Assembly: GCA_030645495.1 (NCBI GenBank)
Contig: JAUSLV010000004.1
Span: forward strand, 61,420-125,419
Length of the DNA: 64,000 nt
Reading direction: 5' to 3'
DNA from: Actinomycetota bacterium
Lineage (GTDB): Bacteria; Actinomycetota; Acidimicrobiia; Acidimicrobiales; Ilumatobacteraceae
The notes below the pieces were generated by a model. That model saw only the letters and a list, made by a program, of their open reading frames with translations, had not been told where the DNA came from and ran no database searches. Shown here piece after piece: positions 1-9,450 of the stretch. The number at the start of each line of letters is the position of its first letter. Position 1 is the first letter of the stretch. Position numbers and translations under genes: made by a program.

Positions 1-1887
1 CCGGCGGCGACGTTGGTGCTGTTGTTCACGGTCGTCGCGTCGTACGCGCTACTGAACCCACTTCGCGCTCATGACACGGCGGTCGATGCACGGTGGGCGG
101 CGCTGTTCGCCGCGAACGTGCACTTCGCCAGGTTGGGCACCGACTATCTGGCCTCTTCGGCAGCACCCTCGCTGCTGCAGCACTGGTGGTCGCTGGCGAT
201 CGAGGAGCAGTTCTATCTCGTGTGGCCGGGCCTGCTTGCCGCGGCCTGGGCGGTGTGGCGACGGGTGACCGCCGCCGTGATGACAGTGTGCGTGGCGGTG
301 GTGGTGGGATCGTTCGTCGTGGGCATTGCGCTCACCGGCTCGAACCCCGTCTGGGCGTACTTCGCGCCATGGTCGCGAGCGTGGGAGCTGGCGTTGGGTG
401 GTCTGTGCGCGCTGGTGTGGCCCTGGCGCGAGCGGATCGTCGGTGCGGCCGGGCTGGGCTGGGCGGGCCTGTTTGCCGTCGGCGCGAGCGCGCTGGTCTA
501 CGACAGCTCCACCGCGTTTCCTGGTTCGGCCGCGCTGGTGCCGGTGGTGGGAACCAGCGCCGTGATCCTGTCGATCGGGGCAACGGGCGCACCGGGGCGA
601 GTGCTGTCGACGGCGCCGCTGCAGTGGATCGGTGGCCGCTCGTACGGCATCTACCTGTGGCACTGGCCGTTGTTGGTGCTGCTGGCCGAACGCTACGAGC
701 GGACCACGCCGGGGTGGCGAGCCGGTGCCCTTGCGCTGTCGGTGGTGCTGGCCGCGTTCACCTATGTGCTGCTGGAGAACCCGCTGCGGCACCACCCTTC
801 GCTGATCCGGTCGACGTCGCGCTCGCTCGCTGTCGGTTCGCTGATGCTCGGGCTGGTGATCGTGCCGGCCTGGTGGGCAGAGACGACCACCAGCGACGTG
901 CGGTTGAGCACCGGGTACGTCGCTGCGACGATCGCCCCCACGTTCCCGATGAGCTCACTGCCCGTGACTGGCGACCCTGCGGGTTCCACCACCACGACGG
1001 TGGCACCCGATCCGCTCGCGCTGCTCGAGCAGAAGGTTGCGGCAGAGCTGCAACCGCTGATCGCTGCTTCGGCGCAGCAAGATTTGGTGCCCGACAACAT
1101 CACGCCCTCGATCAGCCAGCAGGCCAAGGACAGCCCGCGAGTGTGGGGCGACGGCTGCCTCGTCGAGTTCTTCGACGACACCAGCCCAGTGTGCGAATAC
1201 GGCGATCTCACCTCCGACACCACGGTGGCGCTGTTCGGCGACAGCCACGTCGACCAGTGGTTCCCCGCCGCCGAGGAAGCGGCCATCCGCAACCATTGGA
1301 AGCTGTTGGTGATCTCCAAGTCGAAGTGCGCGATCGTCGACATCGACATCGTCTACGAGGGCACCCGGCCATATCCGCAGTGCACCGAGTGGAGACCCGA
1401 CGCGATGGCACGTGTGCTGGCCCCCGAGGTGAAGGTGGTGATCATCACGCACTGGCGGCAGCACTACCACGTGGTCGACGGTGGCGAGGCGCGCAACGTG
1501 TATGACCGCGAGTGGCGCGACGCGTTGGGCGAGGCGGTGAGCACGTTGCAGAACGCCGGCAAGAAGGTGCTGCTGCTCGGCGACACTCCGTTCGCACGCG
1601 GGCCGATGGATCAGTGCATCGTCAGCCATCCGCGCACGCTCACCAGCTGCAATCTCGATCGACCGAACCACGTGGTGGCCAACGCGATGGAACTCGAGCG
1701 CGACCTGGCTGCAACGCTCGGCGCCGACTACTACGACACCAACCAGTGGTTCTGCGCCGGCGACGTGTGCCCAGTGGTGATCGGCAACATGGCGGTGTAC
1801 CTCGACAGCCACCACATCAACGCCACCTACGGCCTGTTCCTCACCCCGTACCTGGAGCTGTTGATCCAGCACCTGCTCACCTCGTAA
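1..1887 (+). CDS. Acyltransferase-3/SGNH membrane O-acyltransferase (5' end outside window)
   Basis: Membrane O-acyltransferase of the OafA/YrhL type; known members move acyl groups from the cytoplasm onto cell-envelope glycans. The frame is open at base 1, so the first helices and the acyltransferase catalytic His lie outside the window. The visible part starts inside the domain with the family motif WSLAIEEQFYLVWP. Several hydrophobic helices follow up to about base 870, then a Thr-rich hinge near 985-1010, then an extracytoplasmic SGNH hydrolase-like domain with a GDSHVDQW block near base 1237 and a C-terminal DSHH block near base 1803 supplying the expected Asp and His. Stop at 1885-1887. 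The glycan acceptor cannot be told from sequence. Confidence 0.85.
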   Translation, partial: PAATLVLLFTVVASYALLNPLRAHDTAVDARWAALFAANVHFARLGTDYLASSAAPSLLQHWWSLAIEEQFYLVWPGLLAAAWAVWRRVTAAVMTVCVAVVVGSFVVGIALTGSNPVWAYFAPWSRAWELALGGLCALVWPWRERIVGAAGLGWAGLFAVGASALVYDSSTAFPGSAALVPVVGTSAVILSIGATGAPGRVLSTAPLQWIGGRSYGIYLWHWPLLVLLAERYERTTPGWRAGALALSVVLAAFTYVLLENPLRHHPSLIRSTSRSLAVGSLMLGLVIVPAWWAETTTSDVRLSTGYVAATIAPTFPMSSLPVTGDPAGSTTTTVAPDPLALLEQKVAAELQPLIAASAQQDLVPDNITPSISQQAKDSPRVWGDGCLVEFFDDTSPVCEYGDLTSDTTVALFGDSHVDQWFPAAEEAAIRNHWKLLVISKSKCAIVDIDIVYEGTRPYPQCTEWRPDAMARVLAPEVKVVIITHWRQHYHVVDGGEARNVYDREWRDALGEAVSTLQNAGKKVLLLGDTPFARGPMDQCIVSHPRTLTSCNLDRPNHVVANAMELERDLAATLGADYYDTNQWFCAGDVCPVVIGNMAVYLDSHHINATYGLFLTPYLELLIQHLLTS

Positions 1888-1917
1888 CCCCCGCCCAGCC
1901 TTCCCGCCCAATGCCGG

Positions 1918-3468
1918 TCAGGTGTGGCTCAGGACTTTGAGGGCTGCGTTGCGGCCGCTGGCGCCCCACACACCGGCACCCGGGAACGTGGCTGCACCGG
2001 TGATGTACAGGCCCTTCACGGGTGTCTCATAACGGGTGAGCTCGGGGTTCTTGTTGCGCAGCGCGGCCAGCGGACCACCGGCGAAGGACGTGGCGTGTCC
2101 GTGCGGAAGGTGGAACTCGCGCTCGTAGCGATCAGGGGTCATCGCCCGCCAGTCGACGACCGACTCGCGAAACCCCGGTTCGGCGAGTGAGCCGAACAGG
2201 TCGAGCCAGCGCGACGGCTCGTCGCTGGCCGCCCATCCACCTGGCAGACCGTAGGGGGTGAACAGGGCCTCCAGCGACAGCACATGGCGACCTTCGGGTT
2301 CGAGGCCGGGGTCGATCACGGTGGGCACGTTGGCCAACAGACCCGGCCGCTCGAGCACCTCACCGCGGGCCATCAGTTGGTAACCGCGGTGCATCTCGGC
2401 CAGCGACGGGGCGATCGCGTACGTGGCACCCAAATCGTCGGGAACACCAGCCTCGGCAGCGGCGCGCAGGTGGGGCACGCGGGTGAGGATCGCGTCGATC
2501 TTCGATTCGTACCCGTCGTCGTGGGGGATCGCCTTCCACCGCTGCACGAGGTCGCGAGCCTGCGGCGGGGGATCGCGCAGCCAGTTGAGGAACGTGTCGT
2601 GCGGGTTGCACGCCGACACGACCACCTTGGCGGTGATCTCGGTGCCGTCGGCCAGCATGACGCCGCGCACCGCCTTGCCCTCGCACGTGATCGCGGCGAC
2701 CTTCGTGCTGGTGCGCAGATGGCCGCCGTACGACTCGAACGCCTTGAGGATGCTGATCGGCACTTGGCCGGCGCCACCGACCGGACGGCCGACCTGACCC
2801 ACGTGGCGCACCGCGTAGGTGAGCGCGCCAAGGCCGCTGCCCGGCAACTCGGGGGAGATGCCCCACACCATCGGCCCCACGAGCAGGCCGGGTGCCTGCA
2901 GTGCGTCGGTGGTGAAGTACTCGCGCATCACGTCGGCCGCGCTGCGGCGGCTCCAGCGCAACAGTGTGGTCACCCCTGCGCCGCGCCGGTCGAGCACTTT
3001 GCGCGTCAGCCCGCCGAACGATGGCGGGTCGTTGGCGGCATCGAACACCAGCTGCACCGCGGGCATCGCCGCCTTCACGTAGCGCCGGTAGCCGTTCGCC
3101 TCGGCCGGGTAGTTGCGGGCGATCGACTCGATGGTGGCCTCCACCGAGTGGTGGCTGAACCACGCCGGACCACCGCTCCATGTCATGTTCACCTGCGCCG
3201 GTTCGATCTCGAGGTAGCGCAGGCCGTGGGTGGCGAGGGAGAGCTCTTCGGTCACGGGCGTGGTGCGGAACGTGAGGTGATCGCAGTTGCAGATGTTGAC
3301 CATCGCGCCTGCCCAACGCTCGCTGGCCGCGGTACCGCCGACGGCGTGGCGGGCCTCGACGAGCAGGGTCTTGAGACCTGCCTGGGCGAGGTAGGCAGCG
3401 GACACCAGACCGTTGTGCCCACCGCCGATCACGAGTGCATCGAAGTCGGGCGCCGTCATGCCGTTCAT
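1918..3468 (-). CDS. FAD-dependent oxidoreductase, phytoene-desaturase/PYROXD2-like
   Basis: Flavoprotein of the phytoene desaturase/amine oxidase superfamily, 516 aa from ATG 3468 (a second ATG at 3459 is equally possible). The N-terminus has the dinucleotide-binding motif VIGGGHNGLVSAAYLAQAG followed by an acidic strand end (LLVEAR). The C-terminus has the second FAD-contact region GLYITGAATFPGAGVWG. No transmembrane segment is seen. Family members oxidise carotenoids, amines or unknown substrates, and the sequence does not choose between them. No carotenoid genes are nearby, so a carotenoid role is unlikely. It is divergent from the creatininase-family gene, 39 bp away. Longer upstream in-frame sequence lacks homology and was not used. 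Confidence 0.82.
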   Translation of the reverse strand: MNGMTAPDFDALVIGGGHNGLVSAAYLAQAGLKTLLVEARHAVGGTAASERWAGAMVNICNCDHLTFRTTPVTEELSLATHGLRYLEIEPAQVNMTWSGGPAWFSHHSVEATIESIARNYPAEANGYRRYVKAAMPAVQLVFDAANDPPSFGGLTRKVLDRRGAGVTTLLRWSRRSAADVMREYFTTDALQAPGLLVGPMVWGISPELPGSGLGALTYAVRHVGQVGRPVGGAGQVPISILKAFESYGGHLRTSTKVAAITCEGKAVRGVMLADGTEITAKVVVSACNPHDTFLNWLRDPPPQARDLVQRWKAIPHDDGYESKIDAILTRVPHLRAAAEAGVPDDLGATYAIAPSLAEMHRGYQLMARGEVLERPGLLANVPTVIDPGLEPEGRHVLSLEALFTPYGLPGGWAASDEPSRWLDLFGSLAEPGFRESVVDWRAMTPDRYEREFHLPHGHATSFAGGPLAALRNKNPELTRYETPVKGLYITGAATFPGAGVWGASGRNAALKVLSHT

Positions 3469-3495
3469 TCTGCCTGGCCGTTCGCGAACCGCAGG

Positions 3496-3501
3496 TAACG
3501 T
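3496..3501 (+). promoter_or_regulatory. -10 element TAACGT, leaderless start of creatininase-family gene
   Basis: TAACGT ends 6 nt before the GTG start at 3508, the spacing expected when transcription starts at or next to the start codon. No Shine-Dalgarno sequence fits in between. Confidence 0.55.
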
Positions 3502-3507
3502 TCCTGT

Positions 3508-4293
3508 GTGACCGCACCCATTCGCCGTTTCGCCGACCTCACGGGCCCGCAGGTGGCCGAGTTGCTCACCGAGCGCACGATCTTGGTGCAGCCCTTGGGC
3601 GCCATCGAGCAGCACGGCCCGCACCTGCCGCTGTGCACCGACAGCCTGATCGCCACCGCCGTTGCCGAAGCAGCCGTGGCCGAGGTGGGCGACGAGCTCG
3701 ACGTGTGGCTGTTGCCCACGCTCGACTACACCAAGAGCAACGAACACGCCTGGTCGCCCGGCACGGTGTGGTTGTCGGCCACCACGCTGTTGTCAGTGCT
3801 CGACGACCTTGGCCGCTGTATCGCCACCACCCCCGCGAAGCGGCTGGTGTTCCTCAACGGCCACGGCGGCAACAGCGCGCTGTTGAACGTCGCCAACCGC
3901 GAACTCCGCCTGGCGCACGGGTTGATGACGTTCCTCGCCCACCCTGGCGTGCCACCTGATCAGGGTGGTGCGTCGCCCGCCGACGAGCTGGGTATGGGTG
4001 TGCACGGTGGCACCGACGAGACCTCGATCATGTTGCACCTCGCGCCGCACCTCGTCGACATGACCAAGGCCGAGCGGCGTGTGCCCGAGGTGATCGCGCT
4101 CAACCAGTACGTGCGCTTCGGCGGGCGGGTCAGCTTCGGCTGGATGAGCAACGACTTCTTCCCCGACGGGTACATCGGCGACCCCACGCCGGCCACCGCC
4201 GAGCTGGGCAAGACCCTGTTCGACGGCGCGGTGCGCGCCTTCTGTGAGGCGCTGCGCGAAATCAAGACCTTCAACTTCGGGCGGCCCGCGTGA
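3508..4293 (+). CDS. Creatininase-family amidohydrolase
   Basis: Metal-dependent amidohydrolase of the creatininase fold, 261 aa, probably cytoplasmic. The metal-ligand blocks are visible: IEQHGPHLPLCTDSLIA near residue 30, NGHGGNSA near 113 and HGGTDETSIML near 170. Relatives include creatinine amidohydrolase, the mycofactocin peptidase MftE and FAPy-deformylase ArfB; no mycofactocin genes are next to it. Start GTG 3508 is preceded by TAACGT at leaderless distance. Its stop overlaps the next start (GTGA, 4290-4293), so it is translationally coupled to the M20 amidohydrolase. That pairing suggests consecutive opening of a cyclic amide and removal of a carbamoyl group; the substrate is inferred, not shown. 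Confidence 0.85.
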   Translation: MTAPIRRFADLTGPQVAELLTERTILVQPLGAIEQHGPHLPLCTDSLIATAVAEAAVAEVGDELDVWLLPTLDYTKSNEHAWSPGTVWLSATTLLSVLDDLGRCIATTPAKRLVFLNGHGGNSALLNVANRELRLAHGLMTFLAHPGVPPDQGGASPADELGMGVHGGTDETSIMLHLAPHLVDMTKAERRVPEVIALNQYVRFGGRVSFGWMSNDFFPDGYIGDPTPATAELGKTLFDGAVRAFCEALREIKTFNFGRPA

Positions 4294-5552
4294 GCTGGCA
4301 CGAGCTGCGCGTCGATGGCGCGCGTCTGTGGGCCAGGCTGGAGGCGTTGGGCGAGGTGGGCGAGGTGCTCGGCCCCAACGGCGAACGCGGCAACGCCCGC
4401 CTCGCGCTCACCGACGCCGACCGCGATGGTCGCGATCTCGTGGTCGGTTGGATGCGCGACCTCGGCCTCGATGTCGTCATCGACGCCGTCGGCAATGTGG
4501 TCGGCACCCGCGCCGGCACCGACCCCACCGCTGCGCCGGTGATGGTCGGCTCGCACATCGACACCGTGCGCACCGGAGGCCGGTTCGACGGCAACCTCGG
4601 CGTGCTCGGAGGGCTGGAGGTTGTCGAGACGCTGGCGCAGCACGGCGTCGCCACCACCCACCCGGTGAGCGTGGCGTTCTTCACCGGCGAGGAAGGTGCC
4701 CGTTTCCAGCCCGACATGTTGGGCAGCTTGGTGTACGTGGGCGGCATGGCGCTGGAGGATGCACTCGACGTGCACGCTGCCGACGACGGCGCCCGGCTCG
4801 GCGATGAGCTGGCGCGCATCGGCTTCGCCGGCCCCACGCCGTGTCCGGTCGCCTCCGCGCCCCACGCGTACTTCGAGCTGCACATCGAGCAGGGCCCGGT
4901 GCTGGAAGACGAAGGTGTCACGATCGGGGTGGTCACGGGCGTGCAGGGCATCTCCTGGACCGAGCTGTCGATCACTGGCCAATCGGCCCACGCCGGCACC
5001 ACACCCATGCGCCTGCGCCGCGATCCCGGGTATGTGGCCGCGGCGATCAACACCGGGGTGCGTGCGCTCGCCACCGAGATGGCCGGTAGCCAGGTGGCCA
5101 CCGTCGGCCGCTGCGAGTTCACGCCGAACCTGGTGAACGTGGTGCCCGCCAAGGTGACCCTCACGGTGGATCTGCGCAACACCGACGAGGCGCTGCTGCA
5201 ACAGGCCGAGTCGGTGTTCACCGCCTACACCGACGCGCTGGCGCAGGAGGAAGGCGTGCTCGTCGAGCGGCGCACGTTGGCCCGCTTCGAGCCGGTGGAG
5301 TTCCACCCGGGCATGGTCGATCTCGTGGAGGCCACCGCGCGGCGCCTGGGCCACAGCACGCGGCGGATGCCCAGCGGAGCCGGGCACGACGCACAGATGC
5401 TGGCTCGCGTGTGCCCGACGGCGATGGTGTTCGTGCCCAGCGTGAACGGCCTGTCGCACAACATCGCCGAGCACACCGAGCCCGCCGACGTCACCGCCGG
5501 CGCGAACGTGCTGCTGCACGTGGTGCTCGCCACGGCCGGCGTGCGGGCCTGA
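4290..5552 (+). CDS. M20-family amidase/carbamoylase (allantoate amidohydrolase-like)
   Basis: Zn-dependent hydrolase of the M20 allantoate amidohydrolase/N-carbamoyl-L-amino-acid hydrolase/beta-ureidopropionase group, 420 aa, GTG start overlapping the previous stop by 4 bp. Metal-site motifs are in order: GSHIDTVRTGGRFDGNLGV (His and bridging Asp), FFTGEEGARFQ (Glu), ELHIEQGPVLED, the dimerisation-domain AHAGTTPM and the C-terminal GAGHDAQML. The family removes carbamoyl or ureido groups as CO2 and ammonia. With the upstream creatininase-fold enzyme it could degrade a hydantoin-, creatinine- or purine-derived ring. Which substrate is used is not visible. Confidence 0.88.
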   Translation: MSWHELRVDGARLWARLEALGEVGEVLGPNGERGNARLALTDADRDGRDLVVGWMRDLGLDVVIDAVGNVVGTRAGTDPTAAPVMVGSHIDTVRTGGRFDGNLGVLGGLEVVETLAQHGVATTHPVSVAFFTGEEGARFQPDMLGSLVYVGGMALEDALDVHAADDGARLGDELARIGFAGPTPCPVASAPHAYFELHIEQGPVLEDEGVTIGVVTGVQGISWTELSITGQSAHAGTTPMRLRRDPGYVAAAINTGVRALATEMAGSQVATVGRCEFTPNLVNVVPAKVTLTVDLRNTDEALLQQAESVFTAYTDALAQEEGVLVERRTLARFEPVEFHPGMVDLVEATARRLGHSTRRMPSGAGHDAQMLARVCPTAMVFVPSVNGLSHNIAEHTEPADVTAGANVLLHVVLATAGVRA

Positions 5553-5623
5553 TGCCGGCAGCGTTCGACCTGTGTGCCGATCGGCAGCAGACGGCACACG
5601 ACCAGCACTGATAGAAACGCCTC

Positions 5624-7228
5624 ATGGGCGTTCTGATCGACAACCCGCTGTTGCTGCTGTTCGTGGTGGTGGGCGCTGGTGCGGCGCTGGGCAGCATCCG
5701 CGTGCGTGGCATCTCGCTGGGTCCGGCGGCGGCACTGTTCGTGGGGCTCGCCGCGTCCGCGTACGACGAGCGGCTGGCGAACACGCCCGCGATCGTCACT
5801 CAGATCGGTCTCGCGCTGTTCATCTACACGGTCGGTCTCGCCTCAGGGCCATCGTTCCTGGCCGAGTTGCGGCGTGGTGGTGTGCGCGTGCTGGTGGGCG
5901 TCACGGTGCTGCTGTCAGCAGTGGCCGCCGCAGTGGCCGGGCTGGGGGTGGTGTTCGACCTCGACGCGGGCGCACGCTCGGGGCTGTTCGCCGGGTCGCT
6001 CACCAACACGCCGGCGTTGTCGGCGGCGATCGAGGGGCTGGGCACGAAGGTGGCCGATGGCACGGTCACCGACCCGGTGGTGGGCTACTCGCTGGCCTAC
6101 CCGCTCGGTGTGTTGACGATGTTGCTGGCCGCCCACTGGTCGTTGCACCGCGCCCGCCACGTTACCGACCAGCCGTCGCCCGACGTGCCGACGCAGCAGG
6201 CGGTGGCCGCCACGAGCGCGACGGTGCTCGTGCACCGCGACGACTTGCCGCCGCTCGGTGAGCTGCGGCACTGGTTGGGGCTGAACCTTGCCTTCTCACG
6301 CGTCGAGCACGAGGGCCGTGTGCGCATCGCCACCACCGACACGCAACTCGTGCCGGGCGACCGGTGCACGCTGATCGGAGCCCCCGACGACGTCGACCAC
6401 TTCATCTCGTGGGCCGGCGCCCGCAGCAACCGGCACCTGGCGCTCGATCGCACGCAGATCGACTTCCGACGCATCTCGGTGTCGAACCGGGCGCTCGCCG
6501 GTCGTCACCTGGCGTCGTTGGAGCTGGAGGCGCACTTCGGTGCAACCGTCACGCGTGTGCGGCGTGGCGATGCCGACGTGCTGGCCGACGGAGCGATGGT
6601 GCTGCGCCTCGGCGATCGGCTGCGCGTGGTGGGCCCGCCCGAGGGTCTCGCCAAGGTGGCCAGCCTGCTGGGCGACAGCGATCGCAGCCTCGGCGAGGTG
6701 GATGCGATGGGGTTCGCGATGGGCCTGTCGTTCGGCCTGCTCATCGGTCTGATCGCTGTTCCGCTCCCGGGCGGGGGCACGATCGAGCTGGGTGTCGGCG
6801 GCGGCCCACTGATCGCCGGCCTCGTGCTGGGCACGCTGTCGCGCACCGGCCCCGTCACCTGGCAAGTGCCGCACGCCGCCAACCTCACGTTGCGGCAGTT
6901 GGGCATTCTCGTGTTCCTCGGGGCCGTCGGCATCCGCTCCGGCGGCACGTTCGCCGACGCGGCAGGCACGGCGGTCGGTGCGCGGGTGGCGCTCGCTGCG
7001 CTCTGCGTCACCGTGGCGCTGGCGCTCGCCTCGCTGCTGGTCACGCGGCTGTTGCAGTCCGACCCGGTGAGCGCGGCCGGCCAGATCGCGGGCATCGAAA
7101 CGCAACCGGCGGTGCACGCCTATGCCGCGGAGGCGACGAAGGGCGACCCGCGAGTCGACGCCGGCTATGCGCTGGTGCTGCCGCTGGCGATGATCGTGAA
7201 GCTGATCCTGGTGCAGGTGTTGATCTGA
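5624..7228 (+). CDS. AspT/YidE/YbjL-type transporter with RCK-C domains
   Basis: Integral membrane transporter, 534 aa. It is built as two antiporter half-domains of about five hydrophobic helices each (residues about 5-170 and 365-534) around a soluble centre with two TrkA-C/RCK-C-like modules (about 200-360). This is the architecture of the aspartate:alanine exchanger AspT and the uncharacterised YidE and YbjL. Glycine-rich inverted-repeat segments such as GLFAGSLTNTPALSAA and GQIAGIETQPAVHAYA match in the two halves, typical of the duplicated fold. The substrate is unknown. Start ATG 5624 follows the M20 gene by 71 bp. A stem-loop at 7257-7286 lies downstream. Confidence 0.82.
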   Translation: MGVLIDNPLLLLFVVVGAGAALGSIRVRGISLGPAAALFVGLAASAYDERLANTPAIVTQIGLALFIYTVGLASGPSFLAELRRGGVRVLVGVTVLLSAVAAAVAGLGVVFDLDAGARSGLFAGSLTNTPALSAAIEGLGTKVADGTVTDPVVGYSLAYPLGVLTMLLAAHWSLHRARHVTDQPSPDVPTQQAVAATSATVLVHRDDLPPLGELRHWLGLNLAFSRVEHEGRVRIATTDTQLVPGDRCTLIGAPDDVDHFISWAGARSNRHLALDRTQIDFRRISVSNRALAGRHLASLELEAHFGATVTRVRRGDADVLADGAMVLRLGDRLRVVGPPEGLAKVASLLGDSDRSLGEVDAMGFAMGLSFGLLIGLIAVPLPGGGTIELGVGGGPLIAGLVLGTLSRTGPVTWQVPHAANLTLRQLGILVFLGAVGIRSGGTFADAAGTAVGARVALAALCVTVALALASLLVTRLLQSDPVSAAGQIAGIETQPAVHAYAAEATKGDPRVDAGYALVLPLAMIVKLILVQVLI

Positions 7229-7256
7229 AGGCCGACAACGTGCCGACACCACGCGA

Positions 7257-7286
7257 AGAGGGCGCCGGCCGCAGCCGACGCCCTCT
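7257..7286. terminator. Bidirectional stem-loop between convergent genes
   Basis: Eight-base perfect stem (AGAGGGCG at 7257-7264 with CGCCCTCT at 7279-7286) around a 14-nt GC-rich loop, placed between the transporter stop (7228) and the convergent ABC lipoprotein stop (7318). There is no clean T-run, so efficiency is uncertain. Confidence 0.55.
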
Positions 7287-7317
7287 CCTGTTGTAGTGCT
7301 ACTGAAGGATCAGTCGA

Positions 7318-8484
7318 TCAGAGCTTGATCGTGGGATCGAGGAACTCGTTGGTGACGATGTCCTCGGCCTTCAGGCCGTCCTTCGGCGGGCTGTCCTGAG
7401 CGGTGTAGACCGGGATGGCCTTCTCGATGAGACCGTTCACGCGGTCCATGTCGAAGCTGCCCATCACGCCGTCGGTGCCGTTGGCCACGAGGCCGTCGGC
7501 CTTGATCGTGGCCACGCCGAAGTCGGCGGCACCCTGGGTGTACGTCCAACCGAACGCCTCACCGAACGTGCCCGCCGCGTCGAGGATGATCGCGTTGGTA
7601 CGGGCCGGCTCGTTGACATAGTCGACGCTGGCCTGCTGGATGATCGGCACGAGTGCCTTGAAGCAATCCGAGTACTTGGTGATGTTCTCCGGCTTGGTGG
7701 CGATCGACTCGGCGTAGTTCTCCCAGCCGATGTCGTTGATGTACTCGTACGCGACGGGCTTCATCCAGCTGTCGAGATCCTTCTCGTAGAGGTACGGCTC
7801 GGCCGAGCCGAAGCCCTGCTGAGCGGCCTTGCCCTCGTCGGTGACGAACAGGCTGGCGCTGCCGTCGTAGGAACCGTCGACCTGGTCCTTCGACAAGACG
7901 CCGGTGCTGGTGAGGAAGTCCATGTAGGCCGCGCCACCGAAGTAGCGGATCTTCACGCCTTCCGTACCGAGGTCGGCGATGCCCTTCACGTCGGGGTAGG
8001 TGGCCGGATCCCACATGATCATCTGCGGGTTCTTCTCGAAGCCGGACTCGATGGCGACCGTGGGGAACGTGGCCGAGTTCTGGATGGCCTCGTCGGTGTA
8101 CACGTAGCCGAGCAGGATGTCGTCGTCCTGGTACATGATCGAGGTGACGCTCTGGTAGCCCTGGGCGCTGCCACCGGAGCGGATCTGGATGTCGACACCG
8201 GTGTCGGTGCCGGCACCGTCGATCAGCGGGCCGGTCACGTACGCCTTGTCGGCGTCGATGGTGTACCCCTCGCCGACCATCTGGTACAGGAAGCCGTGCT
8301 CGGCCTCAGGCATCCAGTCGGTCTGGATGGTCACGGTCTCGGGGCAGATGGTGGCCAGCGCGCCGGCCTCGCCGCCCGGGGCGGTGGTGGGATCGCTCTT
8401 CTTGTCGTCGTCGCCACAGGCGGCGAGGACGAGCGAGGCGAGGATGGGTACTACGAGCAGCTGCTTGCTGCGACGGGGATTCAT
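7318..8484 (-). CDS. ABC transporter substrate-binding lipoprotein, NMT1/THI5-like
   Basis: Periplasm-facing solute-binding lipoprotein, 388 aa. The signal peptide ends in a lipobox LVLAAC with the lipidated Cys at about residue 23, followed by an Asp/Lys-rich tether. The mature N-terminus (QTDWMPEAEHGFLYQMVGEG) resembles the NMT1/THI5/SsuA group, which binds thiamine precursors, pyrimidines, sulfonates or nitrate. The start is set by an AAGGAG Shine-Dalgarno 9 nt before ATG 8484. It lies upstream of the permease in the same direction as permease, ATPase, SDR and amidohydrolase genes. The ligand is not identifiable from sequence; the neighbouring cytosine-deaminase-like enzyme makes a nitrogen heterocycle plausible. 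Confidence 0.85.
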   Translation of the reverse strand: MNPRRSKQLLVVPILASLVLAACGDDDKKSDPTTAPGGEAGALATICPETVTIQTDWMPEAEHGFLYQMVGEGYTIDADKAYVTGPLIDGAGTDTGVDIQIRSGGSAQGYQSVTSIMYQDDDILLGYVYTDEAIQNSATFPTVAIESGFEKNPQMIMWDPATYPDVKGIADLGTEGVKIRYFGGAAYMDFLTSTGVLSKDQVDGSYDGSASLFVTDEGKAAQQGFGSAEPYLYEKDLDSWMKPVAYEYINDIGWENYAESIATKPENITKYSDCFKALVPIIQQASVDYVNEPARTNAIILDAAGTFGEAFGWTYTQGAADFGVATIKADGLVANGTDGVMGSFDMDRVNGLIEKAIPVYTAQDSPPKDGLKAEDIVTNEFLDPTIKL

Positions 8485-8562
8485 GTTCGGTGGCTCCTTG
8501 ATTGGTTGTTCACGCTGGGCTAGGGAGATTGGTGGCAATCTCGGGTGGGTGGGGGATCTGGG

Positions 8563-9450
8563 TCAGCGGGTGGACTCGTGCCAGTGGCCGACGACGACCT
8601 TGGTGAGCCAACCGAAGAGGAGGAACACGGCGATGCCGAGTGCGGCGACGAGCACGAGGCCGCCATAGATCTGCGGGAAGCGGATCTTCTGGCGGTACTC
8701 CTCGATGACGATGCCGATACCGGGCTTGCTGCCTTGGCGGAAGAACTGTTCGCCGACGACTGCGCCGATCACCGACAGGCCGGCCGAAATGCGGAACCCG
8801 GTGAAGATCGCCGGCATCGCTGATGGAAACTGCAGTTTGAACAGTCGCGTGAGCCGAGAGGCGCCGCTGAGGGTGAACAGGTCGTGCTGTCCCTTGTCGA
8901 CCGACAGCAGGCCGAACAGCGTGTTGCTCGCAACGGGGAAGATCGAGATCATTACGCACACGAAGATGCGCGGCCCGAGCCCGTACCCGAACACAGCGGC
9001 GATCACCGGCACGATGGCCAGCACCGGCATTGCCTGCAGCGCCACGAGATAGGGGTACACCGCCCGTTCGGCCCACTTCGCACGGGCCATGATGGTGGCC
9101 AGCGCCATGCCGACCACGATCGTGATGGCGAGCCCGATGAAGGCGACGAAGGCGGTCCACTGCAGGCCAGTGAGCAGCTTCCCTCTCGGGCGCGAGCGCA
9201 TGAACGACTCGTTGATCACCGTGACGGGTGACGGAACGAGGAAACCGGGCTTGTCGAAGAACGTGCGCAAGCCCGACTCGTGCATGTACTGCCAGAGGCC
9301 CATGAACACGATGAACAGCGCCAGTGGGCCGAAGACTGTGCTCCACTCGAACTTCGCCTTCGGCGTGGGCGGTGCGGCGTCGAGAATGTGGTGCTCGACC
9401 TCGCCGGCATCTTCACCGGGCACGATGTACGGGTTGTGCAGATCGCTCAT
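8563..9450 (-). CDS. ABC transporter permease, SsuC/TauC-type
   Basis: Inner-membrane permease of the binding-protein-dependent type, 295 aa, with a cytoplasmic N-terminal stretch of about 40 residues, about six helices and the EAA-loop region near residues 190-215. Starts at ATG 9450, whose first 4 bp overlap the stop of the ATPase gene (ATGA), so the two are translationally coupled. Together with the upstream ATPase and the downstream lipoprotein it makes a complete importer resembling the sulfonate/nitrate/taurine and THI5-type systems. Confidence 0.88.
   Translation of the reverse strand: MSDLHNPYIVPGEDAGEVEHHILDAAPPTPKAKFEWSTVFGPLALFIVFMGLWQYMHESGLRTFFDKPGFLVPSPVTVINESFMRSRPRGKLLTGLQWTAFVAFIGLAITIVVGMALATIMARAKWAERAVYPYLVALQAMPVLAIVPVIAAVFGYGLGPRIFVCVMISIFPVASNTLFGLLSVDKGQHDLFTLSGASRLTRLFKLQFPSAMPAIFTGFRISAGLSVIGAVVGEQFFRQGSKPGIGIVIEEYRQKIRFPQIYGGLVLVAALGIAVFLLFGWLTKVVVGHWHESTR

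Noticed and set aside
955..1911. Long minus-strand reading frame antisense to the acyltransferase, and similar long shadow frames elsewhere
   Set aside because: High GC gives long open frames on the opposite strand. Their translations are rich in Arg, His, Ala and Pro without motifs, and the plus-strand frame has clear domains.
1918..3468. Carotenoid biosynthesis locus from the phytoene-desaturase-like gene
   Set aside because: No phytoene synthase or cyclase is nearby; the family is functionally broad and ispH is 20 kb away.
3469..3747. N-terminal extension of the FAD oxidoreductase
   Set aside because: It overlaps the divergent creatininase-family gene; the dinucleotide-binding motif starts a few residues after ATG 3459/3468, as usual.
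7257..7286. Strong intrinsic terminator between the transporter and ABC lipoprotein
   Set aside because: Reduced to a moderate call: the 8-bp stem is perfect but has a 14-nt loop and no T-run on either side.
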